Assembly (NCBI RefSeq): GCF_023380265.1
Contig: NZ_CP093366.1
Span: 1,116,001-1,180,000, forward strand
Length of the DNA: 64,000 bases
Origin: Bombilactobacillus folatiphilus
Lineage (GTDB): Bacteria; Bacillota; Bacilli; Lactobacillales; Lactobacillaceae
Reading direction: 5' to 3'
The notes under the pieces were generated by a model. It had not been told where the DNA came from. It made no database searches and saw only the letters and a list, made by a program, of their open reading frames with translations. Both the position numbers and the translations under genes were made by a program. Of this stretch, positions 46,073 through 56,554 are shown one piece after another (the first letter of the stretch is position 1; each line of letters starts with the position of its first letter).

Positions 46073-48334
46073 ATGCTTTGCCAAAATTGTCATAAAAATG
46101 AAGCAACTATCCATCTCTATACTAGTGTTAACGGTCAGCAAGCCGAGGTTAATTTATGCCAAAGTTGCTATCGAAAGTTGCGTGAACAACAAGCGATGGG
46201 AGGAAGTTCAAAGATGAATAACGATCCATTTGGTTTTGGCGATCTGAGTTCCTTGTTTGGCGGCATTGATCCTCAACAAGAAATGCGGCGTCAGCAACAA
46301 ATGTCAACGCAAGGTCAGCGCGGTGGCGGTGGTAATAATTCTGGAAATGGAATCTTGAGTCAATTTGGTGTCGATCTGACTGCTCAAGCTGAAGCTGGTA
46401 AAATTGATCCTGTCGTTGGACGCGATAAAGAAATTGACCGTGTGATTGAAATTTTAAATCGGCGGACCAAAAATAATCCGGTTCTAATCGGTGAAGCTGG
46501 TGTCGGTAAAACAGCAGTTGTGGAAGGTTTAGCTCAACGAATTGTTGATGGTGAAGTTCCTGAAAAATTACAGAGTAAACGCGTCATTCGCTTAGATGTT
46601 GTTTCGCTGGTGCAAGGTACTGGTGTCCGCGGACAGTTTGAACAGCGAATGCAAGAATTAATTAACGAGTTACAAAATAACAAGAATATTATCTTATTTA
46701 TTGATGAAATTCACGAAATTGTTGGTGCTGGTAATGCCGAAGGCGGTATGGACGCTGGTAATGTCTTAAAACCTGCTTTAGCACGTGGCGAATTGCAATT
46801 AGTCGGAGCAACGACTTTTAACGAATATCGTCAAATTGAAAAAGATTCTGCATTGGCACGGCGACTACAACCAGTTCAAGTTAGCGAACCGTCAGTCGAC
46901 CAAACCGTTGAAATTTTAAAGGGTATCGAACCTAAATACGAAGCTTATCATCATGTAAAATATACACCTGAAGCCATTCAAGCTGCAGCGGTCCTATCCG
47001 ATCGCTATATTCAAGACCGTTTCCTACCGGATAAGGCCATTGACTTGTTAGACGAATCTGGCTCTCGTAAAAATCTTACGCTCAGTCCTGTCGATCCTGC
47101 GGAAATTGAGAAGAAAATTAAAGAAGCCGAAGCTAATAAGCAAACTGCTCTCAAACAAGAGGATTATGAAAAAGCCGCTTTTTATCGCGATCAAACCAAA
47201 AAACTTGAGGAAGTTCGTGATAATAAAACTGACACTGAACAAGAGCCCCAAGTTACCGAAGATGATATTGAAAGTATTGTCGAAGAAAAAACCAATATTC
47301 CCGTTGGCGACTTAAAAGCACAAGAACAAGAGCAATTGCGCAATTTAACACCTGAATTAGAGGCTCACGTAATTGGTCAAGATAAAGCCGTGGGTCAAGT
47401 CAGCCGAGCAATTCGACGGAACCGCGTTGGTTTTAACAAGACTGGACGCCCAATTGGTTCTTTCCTCTTTGTCGGCCCAACTGGTGTTGGTAAAACAGAA
47501 TTAGCTAAACAATTAGCTAAACAATTATTTGGCAGTGAAGATAGCATGATTCGCTTCGATATGTCTGAATATATGGAAAAACACAGTGTGTCGAAGTTAA
47601 TTGGCTCACCTCCAGGGTATGTTGGCTATGAAGAAGCTGGACAATTAACTGAACAAGTTCGGCGGCATCCATACAGTTTGATTTTGTTGGACGAAATTGA
47701 AAAAGCCCATCCTGATGTAATGCATATGTTCTTACAAATCTTGGATGATGGCCGTTTAACGGACTCACAAGGTCGCACGGTTAGTTTTAAAGATACTATT
47801 ATCATCATGACTTCCAATGCTGGACAAGGTGATAGTGAAGCTAATGTGGGCTTTGGCGCTGAGATGTCCGGTAATACGAATTCTGTTTTAGATAAACTTG
47901 GCAATTACTTCAAACCCGAATTTTTGAACCGATTTGACGGCATTATTGAATTCGATCCATTATCTAAGGAAAGTTTGTTAAAAATTGTGAACTTGATGAT
48001 TCAAGATACGAATCGTATGATTGCCGATCAAGGTTTGGACGTTGAAGTCACCCAACCGGCCAAAGAAAAAATTGTTGATTTGGGTTATGATCCAGCTTTA
48101 GGAGCACGACCATTACGTCGGGTTATTCAGGATCAAATTGAAGACCGTGTGGCAGATCATTATCTTGATCATCCTCAAGAAAAACACCTGAAGGCAGTTT
48201 TGGATAACGACAATATTAAAGTCGAAGCAAATTCCAGCGACACAGCTACTGAATCAAAAAAACAAACTAAAGATACCAAAGCAACCAAAAAAGATACGAA
48301 TCAAGCATCAAATGACGACAAAGACAAGAAATAA
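46073..48334 (+). CDS. clpE: ATP-dependent Clp protease ATP-binding subunit ClpE
   Basis: HSP100 unfoldase of 753 aa that feeds misfolded proteins to ClpP. An N-terminal four-cysteine zinc finger ([11 protein letters not shown] ... LCQSCYRKL) marks ClpE. Two AAA+ domains follow ([37 protein letters not shown]) with a UVR-like coiled segment between (residues ~345-385). The [15 protein letters not shown] loop is conserved. The C-terminal tail is long, polar and Lys/Asp-rich. Regulated by the CIRCE site upstream; I see no CtsR box. Confidence 0.97.
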   Translation: MLCQNCHKNEATIHLYTSVNGQQAEVNLCQSCYRKLREQQAMGGSSKMNNDPFGFGDLSSLFGGIDPQQEMRRQQQMSTQGQRGGGGNNSGNGILSQFGVDLTAQAEAGKIDPVVGRDKEIDRVIEILNRRTKNNPVLIGEAGVGKTAVVEGLAQRIVDGEVPEKLQSKRVIRLDVVSLVQGTGVRGQFEQRMQELINELQNNKNIILFIDEIHEIVGAGNAEGGMDAGNVLKPALARGELQLVGATTFNEYRQIEKDSALARRLQPVQVSEPSVDQTVEILKGIEPKYEAYHHVKYTPEAIQAAAVLSDRYIQDRFLPDKAIDLLDESGSRKNLTLSPVDPAEIEKKIKEAEANKQTALKQEDYEKAAFYRDQTKKLEEVRDNKTDTEQEPQVTEDDIESIVEEKTNIPVGDLKAQEQEQLRNLTPELEAHVIGQDKAVGQVSRAIRRNRVGFNKTGRPIGSFLFVGPTGVGKTELAKQLAKQLFGSEDSMIRFDMSEYMEKHSVSKLIGSPPGYVGYEEAGQLTEQVRRHPYSLILLDEIEKAHPDVMHMFLQILDDGRLTDSQGRTVSFKDTIIIMTSNAGQGDSEANVGFGAEMSGNTNSVLDKLGNYFKPEFLNRFDGIIEFDPLSKESLLKIVNLMIQDTNRMIADQGLDVEVTQPAKEKIVDLGYDPALGARPLRRVIQDQIEDRVADHYLDHPQEKHLKAVLDNDNIKVEANSSDTATESKKQTKDTKATKKDTNQASNDDKDKK

Positions 48335-48352
48335 ATATTATCGTCTAAACAC

Positions 48353-48382
48353 AAAAAAGAGTGATTTGAATCACTCTTTTTT
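48353..48382. terminator. Bidirectional terminator after clpE
   Basis: Stem AAAAAAGAGTGATT / AATCACTCTTTTTT, symmetrical, serving clpE and the convergent DUF4097 gene. Confidence 0.92.
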
Positions 48383-49271
48383 AGTACATAGAAATGAAGC
48401 TATCATCTGACCGAACCACCAAACACGGTTGAACTTGAATCTGCTTAGCATAAGGATTATGTCGTAAGCGTCGGCCTTTTTGTCTGATAGACGTATCTTT
48501 CAATTTAAATTGATAATTCAATGGCAACGTCATCTGCGCTAAACGAAACTTGCTGTCTTTCATTTGAATTTTACTTGTGCCCAACAGTTTCACTTGTTTC
48601 AATCGACAAACTGAATCAGACAATCGACCGTGCAATTGTAATTGACTATTGTTGAACTGGAGATGTGAATCATCGACATTCAACTTAGCTTTCTTCAAAT
48701 TAGAATTTTGCATGTGCAACTGACTATCACTTAAATGAAAATCACTGTCAGCTTGGAGAACCTGTAACTGCTGCAAATTAATGCGTGAATTATCAGCTCG
48801 TAATACTAAGCGTTGCGTCTGAAGATCTGTTAAGGATAATTGACCATCTTGCAAATTTCCCTGAACACTTTGTAAAACCTGATCACGCGGCACTGTAATT
48901 TGAATCTGCGGGCTCTTTAACCCCACAGATACATAATAAAAATAACGTCCCTGATCTTGAACCACTAATTCTTGCTTGTTGTTCACATATGTTTTGATCA
49001 AATGATTCTTCTGTCCATTAATAACCTTCACCTGATACTTAGAACCCGACTTAATCTGAACATTATCAGCATTATCTTGCAAATCAACCCGGATTTTCTT
49101 AAATGGCGCTACTTTATATTGTTGGACTTCCCGATGATTATCCAAAACATAAACTTTGGAACTGTGCATATCTCCAGCTAGTGGTTGAAAACCGTCATGA
49201 AAATAACCGACAGCTACCAAAATCAATCCTATCAACAGTAACAACCAACTAAAACGATAATATTTTTTCAT
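48381..49271 (-). CDS. DUF4097-family beta-helix envelope protein
   Basis: A 296-residue protein with one N-terminal membrane anchor (FSWLLLLIGLILVAVGYF) and an extracellular DUF4097 (putative adhesin/LiaG-like) region. The middle part repeats short S-x-L / D-S-x-L strands (DSQLHMQNSN, DDSHLQFNNSQL), as expected of a beta-helix. Third gene of a PadR-DUF1700-DUF4097 unit, a common envelope-stress arrangement in Firmicutes. Confidence 0.82.
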   Translation of the reverse strand: MKKYYRFSWLLLLIGLILVAVGYFHDGFQPLAGDMHSSKVYVLDNHREVQQYKVAPFKKIRVDLQDNADNVQIKSGSKYQVKVINGQKNHLIKTYVNNKQELVVQDQGRYFYYVSVGLKSPQIQITVPRDQVLQSVQGNLQDGQLSLTDLQTQRLVLRADNSRINLQQLQVLQADSDFHLSDSQLHMQNSNLKKAKLNVDDSHLQFNNSQLQLHGRLSDSVCRLKQVKLLGTSKIQMKDSKFRLAQMTLPLNYQFKLKDTSIRQKGRRLRHNPYAKQIQVQPCLVVRSDDSFISMY

Positions 49272-49948
49272 TAGTAATCTCCTTGCTGTTGAGACTTTTG
49301 ACGAAAGTAACGCTTCTTCAAAAATTTACGTCCTAAATATCGAGCAAATGTGACACACTGTGTCGTCAAAAACCGAGCAAATTTAATAATCAGTGGCATA
49401 CAAAGTAACGAAATCGCCATCATTATTGCAGCTATACCTAAATAAAAACACGCTACCGCCCAATTCGTGGTCAACAACGGAATCGTAAATCTGAAAATAA
49501 TGAACAGACTACTTAAGAATAGAGATAAAACAACGGCGACAAATGAAGCGCCAATCGCCAAGAAAACTACTAGAATCGCCAATAACAAAGCAGCGACAAC
49601 CAAAATGGTTGGAATTCCAATTGGAGCAGCTAACATTCCTAAGAAAATCCACCAAACAATTCGTAAATTCCGCCGCGAAGTGCCCCCTTTAAGAAGTTTT
49701 TCTTTCGGATTTTGAGGTTCAACCACTGCCGGCAACAACGCCGTCGAACTCAACGAATAATCGGCCAAAATTTTGTGCGCTAATTGCTTGGGTGTCCCTA
49801 ATTCGTCTTCCAACAAATCTTTTTGGTCGAAGCCTGCGTCTAAGATGAATTCTTGATAAAATCCAACGACTTCTTGCCGCTCATCAGTTGGTAAAGCCGC
49901 TAATTCTTTTGTTAGTTGTGCCAAATAATCTTTAATGATCGACTTCAT
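49271..49948 (-). CDS. DUF1700-family membrane protein
   Basis: A ~225-residue protein. The N-terminal cytoplasmic part (MKSIIKDYLAQLTKELAALP, then DERQEVVGFYQEFILDAGF) is the DUF1700 helical domain. About four membrane helices follow from residue ~100. GGAGG 9 nt ahead favours the ATG at 49948, overlapping the padR end. These proteins often act with PadR regulators in envelope-stress modules. The mechanism is unknown. Confidence 0.85.
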   Translation of the reverse strand: MKSIIKDYLAQLTKELAALPTDERQEVVGFYQEFILDAGFDQKDLLEDELGTPKQLAHKILADYSLSSTALLPAVVEPQNPKEKLLKGGTSRRNLRIVWWIFLGMLAAPIGIPTILVVAALLLAILVVFLAIGASFVAVVLSLFLSSLFIIFRFTIPLLTTNWAVACFYLGIAAIMMAISLLCMPLIIKFARFLTTQCVTFARYLGRKFLKKRYFRQKSQQQGDY

Positions 49949-50258
49949 TCTCATTGACCTCCATCACTTGATTGATTCCATCACTGAATTTTTGCCATTC
50001 CGCCTTAATTTCCCAAAATAAGGCCTGACCTGTATCTGTTAAACGGTAATATCGGCGATTACGGCCTAAATAAGGTTGATCATATGTATCCAAATAACCA
50101 CCCTTTTTCAAACGGCGCAAAACCGGATAAATCGTCGACTCTGAAATATCCAACACTGCTTGCACCTGTTGTGTCAGCGCATAGCCATATAAATCTTCAG
50201 TTTTTAAAAACGAAAGGACCGTACCATCCAGTAATCGCGCTGGAACTTGAATTGCCAT
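49932..50258 (-). CDS. PadR-family transcriptional regulator
   Basis: A 108-residue winged-helix repressor: LLDGTVLSFLKTEDLYGYAL, ISESTIYPVLRRLKKGGYLD and GRNRRYYRLTDTG. AAAGGGG 7 nt ahead sets the ATG at 50258. A perfect inverted repeat in its own promoter suggests autoregulation of the three-gene unit. The effector is unknown. Confidence 0.93.
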   Translation of the reverse strand: MAIQVPARLLDGTVLSFLKTEDLYGYALTQQVQAVLDISESTIYPVLRRLKKGGYLDTYDQPYLGRNRRYYRLTDTGQALFWEIKAEWQKFSDGINQVMEVNENEVDH

Positions 50259-50274
50259 GAGCGTACCCCTTTCC

Positions 50275-50295
50275 ATACTATATTTCGTATAGTAT
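50275..50295 (-). promoter_or_regulatory. Candidate PadR operator
   Basis: Perfect inverted repeat ATACTATA-TTTCG-TATAGTAT, overlapping the -10 box of the padR promoter. Confidence 0.75.
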
Positions 50296-50322
50296 TATAT
50301 GACAAAAAAACACTACTGACAA
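50294..50322 (-). promoter_or_regulatory. Promoter of the padR unit
   Basis: Minus strand TTGTCA (50317-50322), a 17-nt spacer and TATAAT (50294-50299). The spacer is the T-run of the prfC terminator. Confidence 0.8.
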
Positions 50323-50339
50323 GTAATGTCCATAGTGTT
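50304..50339 (-). terminator. Terminator of prfC
   Basis: Stem AACACTA / TAGTGTT with an inner GACA/TGTC pair, followed by seven T on the minus strand. It is physically nested in the promoter of the next unit. Confidence 0.85.
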
Positions 50340-50345
50340 CCTTTT

Positions 50346-51923
50346 TTATAATTTAGCTGTTAACTGTACATCCGGATACTTATTTTCAAACCATTGTTCC
50401 GCAAATCGATTTTCGAATAAAAATAATGGTTGCTCCGCTAAATCTTTCACCAAAATATTGCGACTAGATGACATTGCCGGATCTAATTGCTCGGGCTTAA
50501 TCCAACGTGCAATCCGCTCCCCCATCGGTTTCATCACAACTTCCGTATTATATTCATTTTGCATCCGAAACTTAAAGACTTCAAACTGCAATTGTCCCAC
50601 AGCTCCCAAAACATAATCACCCGTTTGATAATTACGATATAACTGCACAGCGCCTTCTTGCACTAATTGCTGCATACCTTTGTGAAATGACTTTTGCTTC
50701 ATCACATTTTTCGGAATTACTTCCATGAATAGTTCAGGCGTAAATTGCGGTAAGACGGGATATTGCACCTCCCGCTTGCCAGCATAAATCGTATCCCCAA
50801 TTTGAAAGTTACCAGTGTCATATAACCCAACAATATCACCTGCCACGGCGTTTTTAACCTGTTCACGCTGATCAGACATAAACTCCGTCGCGTTGTTTAA
50901 CCGCAGCTCTTTCTGGGTTCGCTGTAATTTTACTTCCATGCCCTTTTCAAACTCGCCGGAACCAATTCGCACAAAAGCAATTCGATCACGATGTTTAGGA
51001 TTCATGTTAGCTTGAATTTTAAAGATAAATCCTGAAAATTCTGCGTCATCCGCCGCAATGTTTGTTTCATCAACTAACTGATGCGAACTAGGCGCTGGCG
51101 CCAACTCCAAAAATTGATCCAAAAAAGTCTGCACCCCAAAATTCGTTAATGCTGACCCAAAGAAGACTGGTGTCTGTTCACCTTGCAAGATTTTTTGTCG
51201 ATCAAAAGTGTTGCCAGCTTCCTTCAACAAACCAACTTCATCCAAAGTTTGTTGATACAAACTATCTTGTAACAAGGGATGGTCATCGATTAACTGACCG
51301 TCATCATTTAAGGGAAGAAAACGATGTTGTTCATCATCTGGATGGTACAACTCTATCCGCCGATTTTGCAGATCATATAACCCTTGCAAATTCTTGCCAC
51401 TGCCCATCGGCCAATTCATCGCAACACCTTCGATATCCAGTAAATCTTCTAATTCACCGATCAAATCTAATGGTTCGCGGCCATCACGATCCAACTTATT
51501 CATAAAAGTAAAAATCGGGATGCCCCGTTGCTTAACAACTTTGAATAACTTTTTCGTCTGTGCTTCAATACCCTTAGCCGAATCAATCACCATCACCGCC
51601 GCATCTACAGCCATCAAAGTCCGATACGTGTCTTCGGAAAAATCCTCATGTCCCGGCGTATCCAAAATGTTGACATGCTTATCTTGATAATCAAATTCCA
51701 TCACGGAACTGGTCACGGAAATTCCCCGCTTCTTTTCGATTTCCATCCAATCAGAGGTTGCATAATTGCCAGTTTTTTTCCCTTTAACGGTTCCAGCCGA
51801 ACGAATGACGCCACCAAAAAGCAACATTTGTTCGGTAATCGTGGTTTTTCCAGCATCTGGGTGAGAAATAATCGCAAACGTCCGCCGTTTTTGCACTGCA
51901 TCTTGCAACTGTTCTTGTTTCAT
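50346..51923 (-). CDS. prfC: Peptide chain release factor 3
   Basis: GTPase of 525 aa that recycles RF1/RF2 after termination. G1 [14 protein letters not shown]2 [12 protein letters not shown]3 [15 protein letters not shown]4 [12 protein letters not shown], all of the RF3 class within the EF-G family. GGAG 7 nt ahead favours the ATG at 51923. Single gene with its own terminator. Confidence 0.97.
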   Translation of the reverse strand: MKQEQLQDAVQKRRTFAIISHPDAGKTTITEQMLLFGGVIRSAGTVKGKKTGNYATSDWMEIEKKRGISVTSSVMEFDYQDKHVNILDTPGHEDFSEDTYRTLMAVDAAVMVIDSAKGIEAQTKKLFKVVKQRGIPIFTFMNKLDRDGREPLDLIGELEDLLDIEGVAMNWPMGSGKNLQGLYDLQNRRIELYHPDDEQHRFLPLNDDGQLIDDHPLLQDSLYQQTLDEVGLLKEAGNTFDRQKILQGEQTPVFFGSALTNFGVQTFLDQFLELAPAPSSHQLVDETNIAADDAEFSGFIFKIQANMNPKHRDRIAFVRIGSGEFEKGMEVKLQRTQKELRLNNATEFMSDQREQVKNAVAGDIVGLYDTGNFQIGDTIYAGKREVQYPVLPQFTPELFMEVIPKNVMKQKSFHKGMQQLVQEGAVQLYRNYQTGDYVLGAVGQLQFEVFKFRMQNEYNTEVVMKPMGERIARWIKPEQLDPAMSSSRNILVKDLAEQPLFLFENRFAEQWFENKYPDVQLTAKL

Positions 51924-52019
51924 GTTCATTCTCCGTTCACTACTTCAAAGTTAAGTTAACTAAATAACTTAGACAAATCTGCCAACTTACGGTACGATTA
52001 CCCTATGAAAGGTCAAATT

Positions 52020-52481
52020 ATGTCTAATAAAAAAATTACAATCATCTATACTTTCTTATTTATTATCCCATATCTTTTATGTCTAGCTTTAATCGGGACA
52101 GGCTATGATGCGCTGGTGAATCATTATAACAGTTGGTGGCGCTTGATTATTTGTGCTGTCATCGGTGCTGTGTTAATGATAGCGGTCAAATCAATTGCCC
52201 ATCGACCGATTAAAATTATTACGCAACAGACCACCAATCGTTATCTTAAAAAAGTAATTAACTTTTTCAATATTGATTATAGCATGACTAACTTTTATCT
52301 AAATTTCGTGATTGATTTTGTAATGACAATTGTCTCCACCAAGATTATCCACAGGCTCTTTGAATTGTACCAAATCCAAGGTTCGTTAATGGGCTGGATT
52401 ATTGCGCTATTGGTTTTGTCACTTGTCCTCGCTTCAAATATTGAATACAACAGTCTAAGTATTGATCCACAACAAAAATAA
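52020..52481 (+). CDS. Hypothetical integral membrane protein
   Basis: A 153-residue protein with about four hydrophobic helices (YTFLFIIPYLLCLALIGTGY; LIICAVIGAVLMIAV; FYLNFVIDFVMTIV; GWIIALLVLSLVLA). AAAGGTC 5 nt ahead sets the ATG at 52020, and TAGACA-17-TACGAT is a possible promoter. I do not recognise the family. Single gene between two opposite-strand genes. Confidence 0.75.
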   Translation: MSNKKITIIYTFLFIIPYLLCLALIGTGYDALVNHYNSWWRLIICAVIGAVLMIAVKSIAHRPIKIITQQTTNRYLKKVINFFNIDYSMTNFYLNFVIDFVMTIVSTKIIHRLFELYQIQGSLMGWIIALLVLSLVLASNIEYNSLSIDPQQK

Positions 52482-52490
52482 TTTTTGTAG

Positions 52491-52523
52491 AAAAAGAGCA
52501 AGTTAGATAACCTGCTCTTTTTT
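52491..52523. terminator. Bidirectional terminator
   Basis: AAAAAGAGCA-x-GTTA / TAAC-x-TGCTCTTTTTT stem between the membrane protein gene and the convergent DUF402 gene. Confidence 0.88.
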
Positions 52524-52536
52524 CTTTGCTAAAATT

Positions 52537-53073
52537 TTATGATCGGTGTAATAATTCCTGATAACGTTGATACCAAATATCAATATAGCCTTGTGAAAAA
52601 GGACCTTTTTTGTGGTCAATCCAGTCAATTAACGTTTCTGTACTATCTTTCAGAATTTGATCAATATCATCAGAATACCGCCACAAACGCTTATGTGCTG
52701 CATATTCATCCACATCCAACAAGCGTTTTTCACCATCAGGAAAAACTTTGACATCTAAATCATAATCAATATATTTCAGCGCTTCTTTATCTAACACAAA
52801 AGGAGTAGCCAAATTACAGTAATATGATGGTCCATTATCACGCAACATGGTCACAATATTAAACCAATAATGCTTATGAAAATAAACTAACGCTGGTTCA
52901 CGAGTATACCAATGCCGGCGATCACTTTCAGTCACTAAAGTGTGATCATTACAGCCAATGATGGAATTTTCACTCGTTTTCAACACCATGGTATCGCGCC
53001 ATGTTCGATGTAAATGTCCATCATGTTTATAACTCTGAATGGCTATGTAATCTCCTTCACGAGGAACTTGCAT
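52537..53073 (-). CDS. DUF402 nucleoside tri-/diphosphate phosphatase (YgaC type)
   Basis: A 178-residue DUF402 protein. Marks: [49 protein letters not shown] and [12 protein letters not shown], with the metal-binding acidic residues of Ntdp phosphatases. Family members hydrolyse nucleoside tri- and diphosphates; the physiological substrate is uncertain. Confidence 0.9.
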   Translation of the reverse strand: MQVPREGDYIAIQSYKHDGHLHRTWRDTMVLKTSENSIIGCNDHTLVTESDRRHWYTREPALVYFHKHYWFNIVTMLRDNGPSYYCNLATPFVLDKEALKYIDYDLDVKVFPDGEKRLLDVDEYAAHKRLWRYSDDIDQILKDSTETLIDWIDHKKGPFSQGYIDIWYQRYQELLHRS

Positions 53074-53139
53074 AGTTGACCCAGCTTTCTAATTACTATT
53101 TCTTTTAAATTATAGCAAAAGCTCAATCCAATAACACGC

Positions 53140-53919
53140 TTATTTGAGATTTTCTAATGCAGCACTAATTTGCGACGACTGAAAACCACGGCGCATCAAA
53201 GCTGCATACAACTTGCGGCGCCCTTGATCTTTAGTTCGATAACGCGGCCACAACTTATCAATCGCTTGATCTAATAATTGTTGCTCCGCTTGCTCATCAG
53301 ATGTTAAATCTAATTGCGCTAACACTTTAGAATTTACTTCACTAGCAAATCCGGCCGTCATTAAGCGTTGTTGTACTTTTTGATAACGTTTATGCTGTGG
53401 TTGACGCTGATTTTGGCGCCAACACTTTTGAGCTAGCTTAGTTGCATTTTGAATCTGTTGCTCGACAGAATAGAGTGGTAAAGCTTGCTCAATCACATCG
53501 GGCATCAATTTTTTTTGTTGCAATTTATAGCGGATTTTTTGCGGACCATCTAGCGTTGTTTTCACCGCAGTGCGCACAAAACTCGCCGCATATTGACGAT
53601 CATCCAGATATTGTTGCTGAACTAACAGTGAAACCACTTGTTGGCTGACAGCAGGCGAAATATCGTGTTGTCTCAAATATTGTTTCATTTCGCCCTGTGT
53701 TCGCAATTGATAACTCAAATAATTCAAGGCTTGTTGATAAGCACGATCAAAAACTTCCTGATCTTTCAATTCAGCTAATTGTTGCGCCGTCAATTCTTGT
53801 CCCTTGGCTAACTGCAGATTCACCAGCATTGTCTCACTGACCGCTAAAGCAAATTGTCCATCAATGAAAATATTGTAACGTCCCGGACGTTTTTGCGTTG
53901 TAATTTGCGTGATTTTCAA
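53140..53919 (-). CDS. recX: Regulatory protein RecX
   Basis: Inhibitor or modulator of RecA filaments, 259 aa, the long three-repeat form of lactobacilli. It starts at TTG (53919) 10 nt after AAGGAG, giving (M)KITQITTQKRPGRYNIFID. Tandem RecX three-helix repeats are visible: LNYLSYQLRTQGEMKQYL, VVSLLVQQQYLDDRQYAAS and a third ending LYAALMRRGFQSSQISAAL. Divergent from rlmCD. Confidence 0.92.
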   Translation of the reverse strand: MKITQITTQKRPGRYNIFIDGQFALAVSETMLVNLQLAKGQELTAQQLAELKDQEVFDRAYQQALNYLSYQLRTQGEMKQYLRQHDISPAVSQQVVSLLVQQQYLDDRQYAASFVRTAVKTTLDGPQKIRYKLQQKKLMPDVIEQALPLYSVEQQIQNATKLAQKCWRQNQRQPQHKRYQKVQQRLMTAGFASEVNSKVLAQLDLTSDEQAEQQLLDQAIDKLWPRYRTKDQGRRKLYAALMRRGFQSSQISAALENLK

Positions 53920-53994
53920 GTTCTTAAGTCTCCTTTTGCGTGTGCTATACTGGAAGTCAAAGTTTGACAATAATTATTGAGGAGTCGACTACTT

Positions 53995-55383
53995 TTGTCA
54001 AAAGACACTTTGCCAATTAAAATTGGTCAAAAATTACAGCTCGAAATTAAAAAAATGGGAATTAACGGTGAAGGCATTGGTTATTACCATCAGAAATTAG
54101 TCTTTGTGCCGCAAGTTTTACCGGGTGAACAAGTGCAATGTGAAATTACGGCAATTCAGCCTCATTTTTTGCGTGGAAAATGTTTGACAAGAACCCACGA
54201 CAGTTCCTTACGCAACCACCAAGTGCCCACTTTATACGGAAAAGTTGGCGGCTTAGAATTAGCCCATTTAAAATATCCGGCACAACTCAACTTCAAGCGC
54301 CTCATGGTTAAGCAGGCTTTGCAACATTTTCAACCACAAGGTTTTCGCCACTATCAAGTTTTGCCGACCATTGGCATGGATGAGCCGTGGCATTATCGCA
54401 ATAAAGCGCAATTTCAATTGCAAGAACAAGCTGGCCAAGTGGTGTGTGGACTCTATCAAAATCACAGCCATCAAGTCGTCGATTCATTGACCATGCCGAC
54501 ACAAAGCTGCTTAACGTTAAGTATCTTACAACGCTTAGTGCCAATAATTCAACAACTGCAATTGCCGATTTTTGATGAAGAACATAATTCGGGCATTTTC
54601 AAAACGTTGGTCGTGCGCGAGTCAACTTTCACAAAGACATCACAACTCACCGTCATCACTAACTCCCGCAAGTTTCCCAAATTACGGCAATTCTTGGCTT
54701 TATTGAACGCACAAATTCCCGAAGTCGATGCACTCTTTCAGAATTATAATCCCGCCCCAAGCCACGATGTCTGGGGAGCAGAAACTAAATTGCTGTGGGG
54801 CAAAGAATATCTCGTCGAACAAATCAATAATCAACAATTCGCGCTATCACCACGAGCTTTCTTGCAACTTAATCCCATTCAAACGCAAAAATTATATCAA
54901 CTTGTGCAAAAAACCATTGATCCACAACCTGATGATATTTTGGTCGACGCATATGCAGGCGTAGGCACGATTGGGATTAGTTTAGCACCAAAAGTTGCCC
55001 AAGTTCTCGGCAGTGAAACCATACCAGAGGCGGTGCATGACGCCAATCTTAATGCACAACAAAATCACTTAGCTAACGCCCATTACACGGTTGGCGCGAC
55101 GGAAGAATTATATCCTAAATGGCTCGCTCAAGGCTTGCGCCCCACCAGTCTCGTTGTCGACCCGCCCCGCGTTGGCTTAGCCAATTCACTAGTTGAATTA
55201 TTAGTAAAATCAGGACCAGCCAAAGTCGTTTACGTTTCCTGTAATCCCTCCACTTTGGCGCGCGATTTGCGGCAATTAGCCCCAGTCTATCAAGTTCAAT
55301 CCATTCAACCAATTGACATGTTTCCACAGACACCACATGTGGAAAGTATGACGGTGTTGGAGCGGAAAAAGGAAAGGAGTTGA
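53995..55383 (+). CDS. rlmD: 23S rRNA (uracil-5-)-methyltransferase RlmCD (TrmA family)
   Basis: A ~462-residue SAM enzyme that makes 5-methyluridine in 23S rRNA. A TRAM domain (IGQKLQLEIKKMGINGEGIG) is at the start. The catalytic core has DAYAGVGTIGISLAPK, VVDPPRVGLA and YVSCNPSTLARDL with the nucleophilic Cys. AGGAG is 10 nt before the TTG at 53995. The usual N-terminal iron-sulphur cysteines of RlmD are not seen, as in the Gram-positive RlmCD type. Confidence 0.93.
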   Translation: MSKDTLPIKIGQKLQLEIKKMGINGEGIGYYHQKLVFVPQVLPGEQVQCEITAIQPHFLRGKCLTRTHDSSLRNHQVPTLYGKVGGLELAHLKYPAQLNFKRLMVKQALQHFQPQGFRHYQVLPTIGMDEPWHYRNKAQFQLQEQAGQVVCGLYQNHSHQVVDSLTMPTQSCLTLSILQRLVPIIQQLQLPIFDEEHNSGIFKTLVVRESTFTKTSQLTVITNSRKFPKLRQFLALLNAQIPEVDALFQNYNPAPSHDVWGAETKLLWGKEYLVEQINNQQFALSPRAFLQLNPIQTQKLYQLVQKTIDPQPDDILVDAYAGVGTIGISLAPKVAQVLGSETIPEAVHDANLNAQQNHLANAHYTVGATEELYPKWLAQGLRPTSLVVDPPRVGLANSLVELLVKSGPAKVVYVSCNPSTLARDLRQLAPVYQVQSIQPIDMFPQTPHVESMTVLERKKERS

Positions 55384-56384
55384 GTACTGACCTTGAACAA
55401 AAAACGGAATTTAAAACTTTAACTGAACAATGCGAGATTATAATTGATCAAAAAAAATTAAAATTATCAAGCGTTGAAAATAAAGAGAAATCAATCAATT
55501 AAAAAAAGAACTTCTTCAAAAAATTATTTTGATTTAATAAATGGTTTGGAAGATATCATAACAATTAACGGAAAAGAAAATAAGTATTATGGCAATTACT
55601 ATGTTGATGATTTACTCACCGTATATAAGCTAAACAAAGATTTACGGACAATGATTTTATCTGTAATTGGAGAATTCGAGATAAGATTAAAATCGTAAAT
55701 CGCGTATCGTTTTTCTGAAGAGCATCCACATTGCGAAGATTATCATAACCCATCGAATTATAAGAGAATAAGCGTTGATGATAGAGACGAAATATTTTAT
55801 GCAAGATATGGGTATTCTAGGAATTTGAAGAAAAAACATCCTACGATAAATGAAGGAAAAAAATTTCCATTTTTTATTACTAAAAAACGACAGCGGCGTC
55901 CCTACATGAATGCGTATGATGAAAACACACCACTGTGGATTGCAATTAAAGTATTAAACTTTGGACAACTTCATTTGATGTTTTCCATGTTAACTGGTGA
56001 TATTGCAAAGAACATTTTAAACGATTTCAATCTGGAATCAATTGATAGGAATATGTTTGAATCTATCCTTCATGTCATAAATTGGCTAAGAAATGAATGT
56101 GCTCATTTCGAAATGATTAATAAAAGTAGATATAGCGGTAAATACCCATTAGACAAATCATTAATCAAAAAATTAAATTTAATAACCAATCGATCTCATA
56201 AAAATTTAAATGTATTTCAAGCATGTGTATATTAGACTTAGTACAACCCTTCAACAAAGATGTAGACAAATTATTAACGGGATCACAACTGTCTAAGACA
56301 TTAAAATTATCATACTTACGTGAAATAGGTTTTTGGAAAGGTTGTAACTGGGAGTTTAATATTGACTTTGGATCAGAAAAATAA
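55384..56384 (+). pseudogene. Decayed Abi_2 (AbiD/AbiF-type) abortive infection gene
   Basis: Remains of a ~330-residue Abi_2-family protein. The first frame reads FKTLTEQCEIIIDQKKLKL. A frameshift near 55490 leads to NYFDLINGLEDIITINGKE and LTVYKLNKDLRTMILSVIGE. A TAA at 55696-55698 interrupts KS-IAYRFSEEH. The same frame then gives NAYDENTPLWIAIKVLNFGQ and NWLRNECAHFEM. A last shift near 56233 leads to a tail ending GFWKGCNWEF. The region is clearly richer in AT than rlmCD. A start codon with a good ribosome site was not found. Confidence 0.85.
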
Positions 56385-56446
56385 TAGCATGTAGACATAA
56401 AAGGTGCCGATGATGGCGTTATGTCGCTTAACAGTGCATAATATAG

Positions 56447-56491
56447 AAAAAACGTTTTGATTCCTTTAATAAGGTGGATAAACGTTTTTTT
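56447..56491. terminator. Hairpin with T-runs on both sides
   Basis: AAAAAACGTTT / AAACGTTTTTTT with inner CCTT/AAGG. It lies between the Abi remnant and the osmC-type gene and could stop transcription from either side. Confidence 0.75.
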
Positions 56492-56554
56492 AATTTCCCA
56501 TCTTAGCACTATCAACACAGCTTTTAAACAGGAGTTTTCCCGAGTTTATTTCAG

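Noticed and set aside
51149..51505. 118-codon open frame opposite prfC
   Set aside because: Antisense shadow of a conserved gene, with no ribosome site and unnatural composition.
56165..56518. 117-codon minus-strand open frame over the Abi remnant and terminator
   Set aside because: It runs through a terminator hairpin and is opposite a recognisable Abi_2 sequence.
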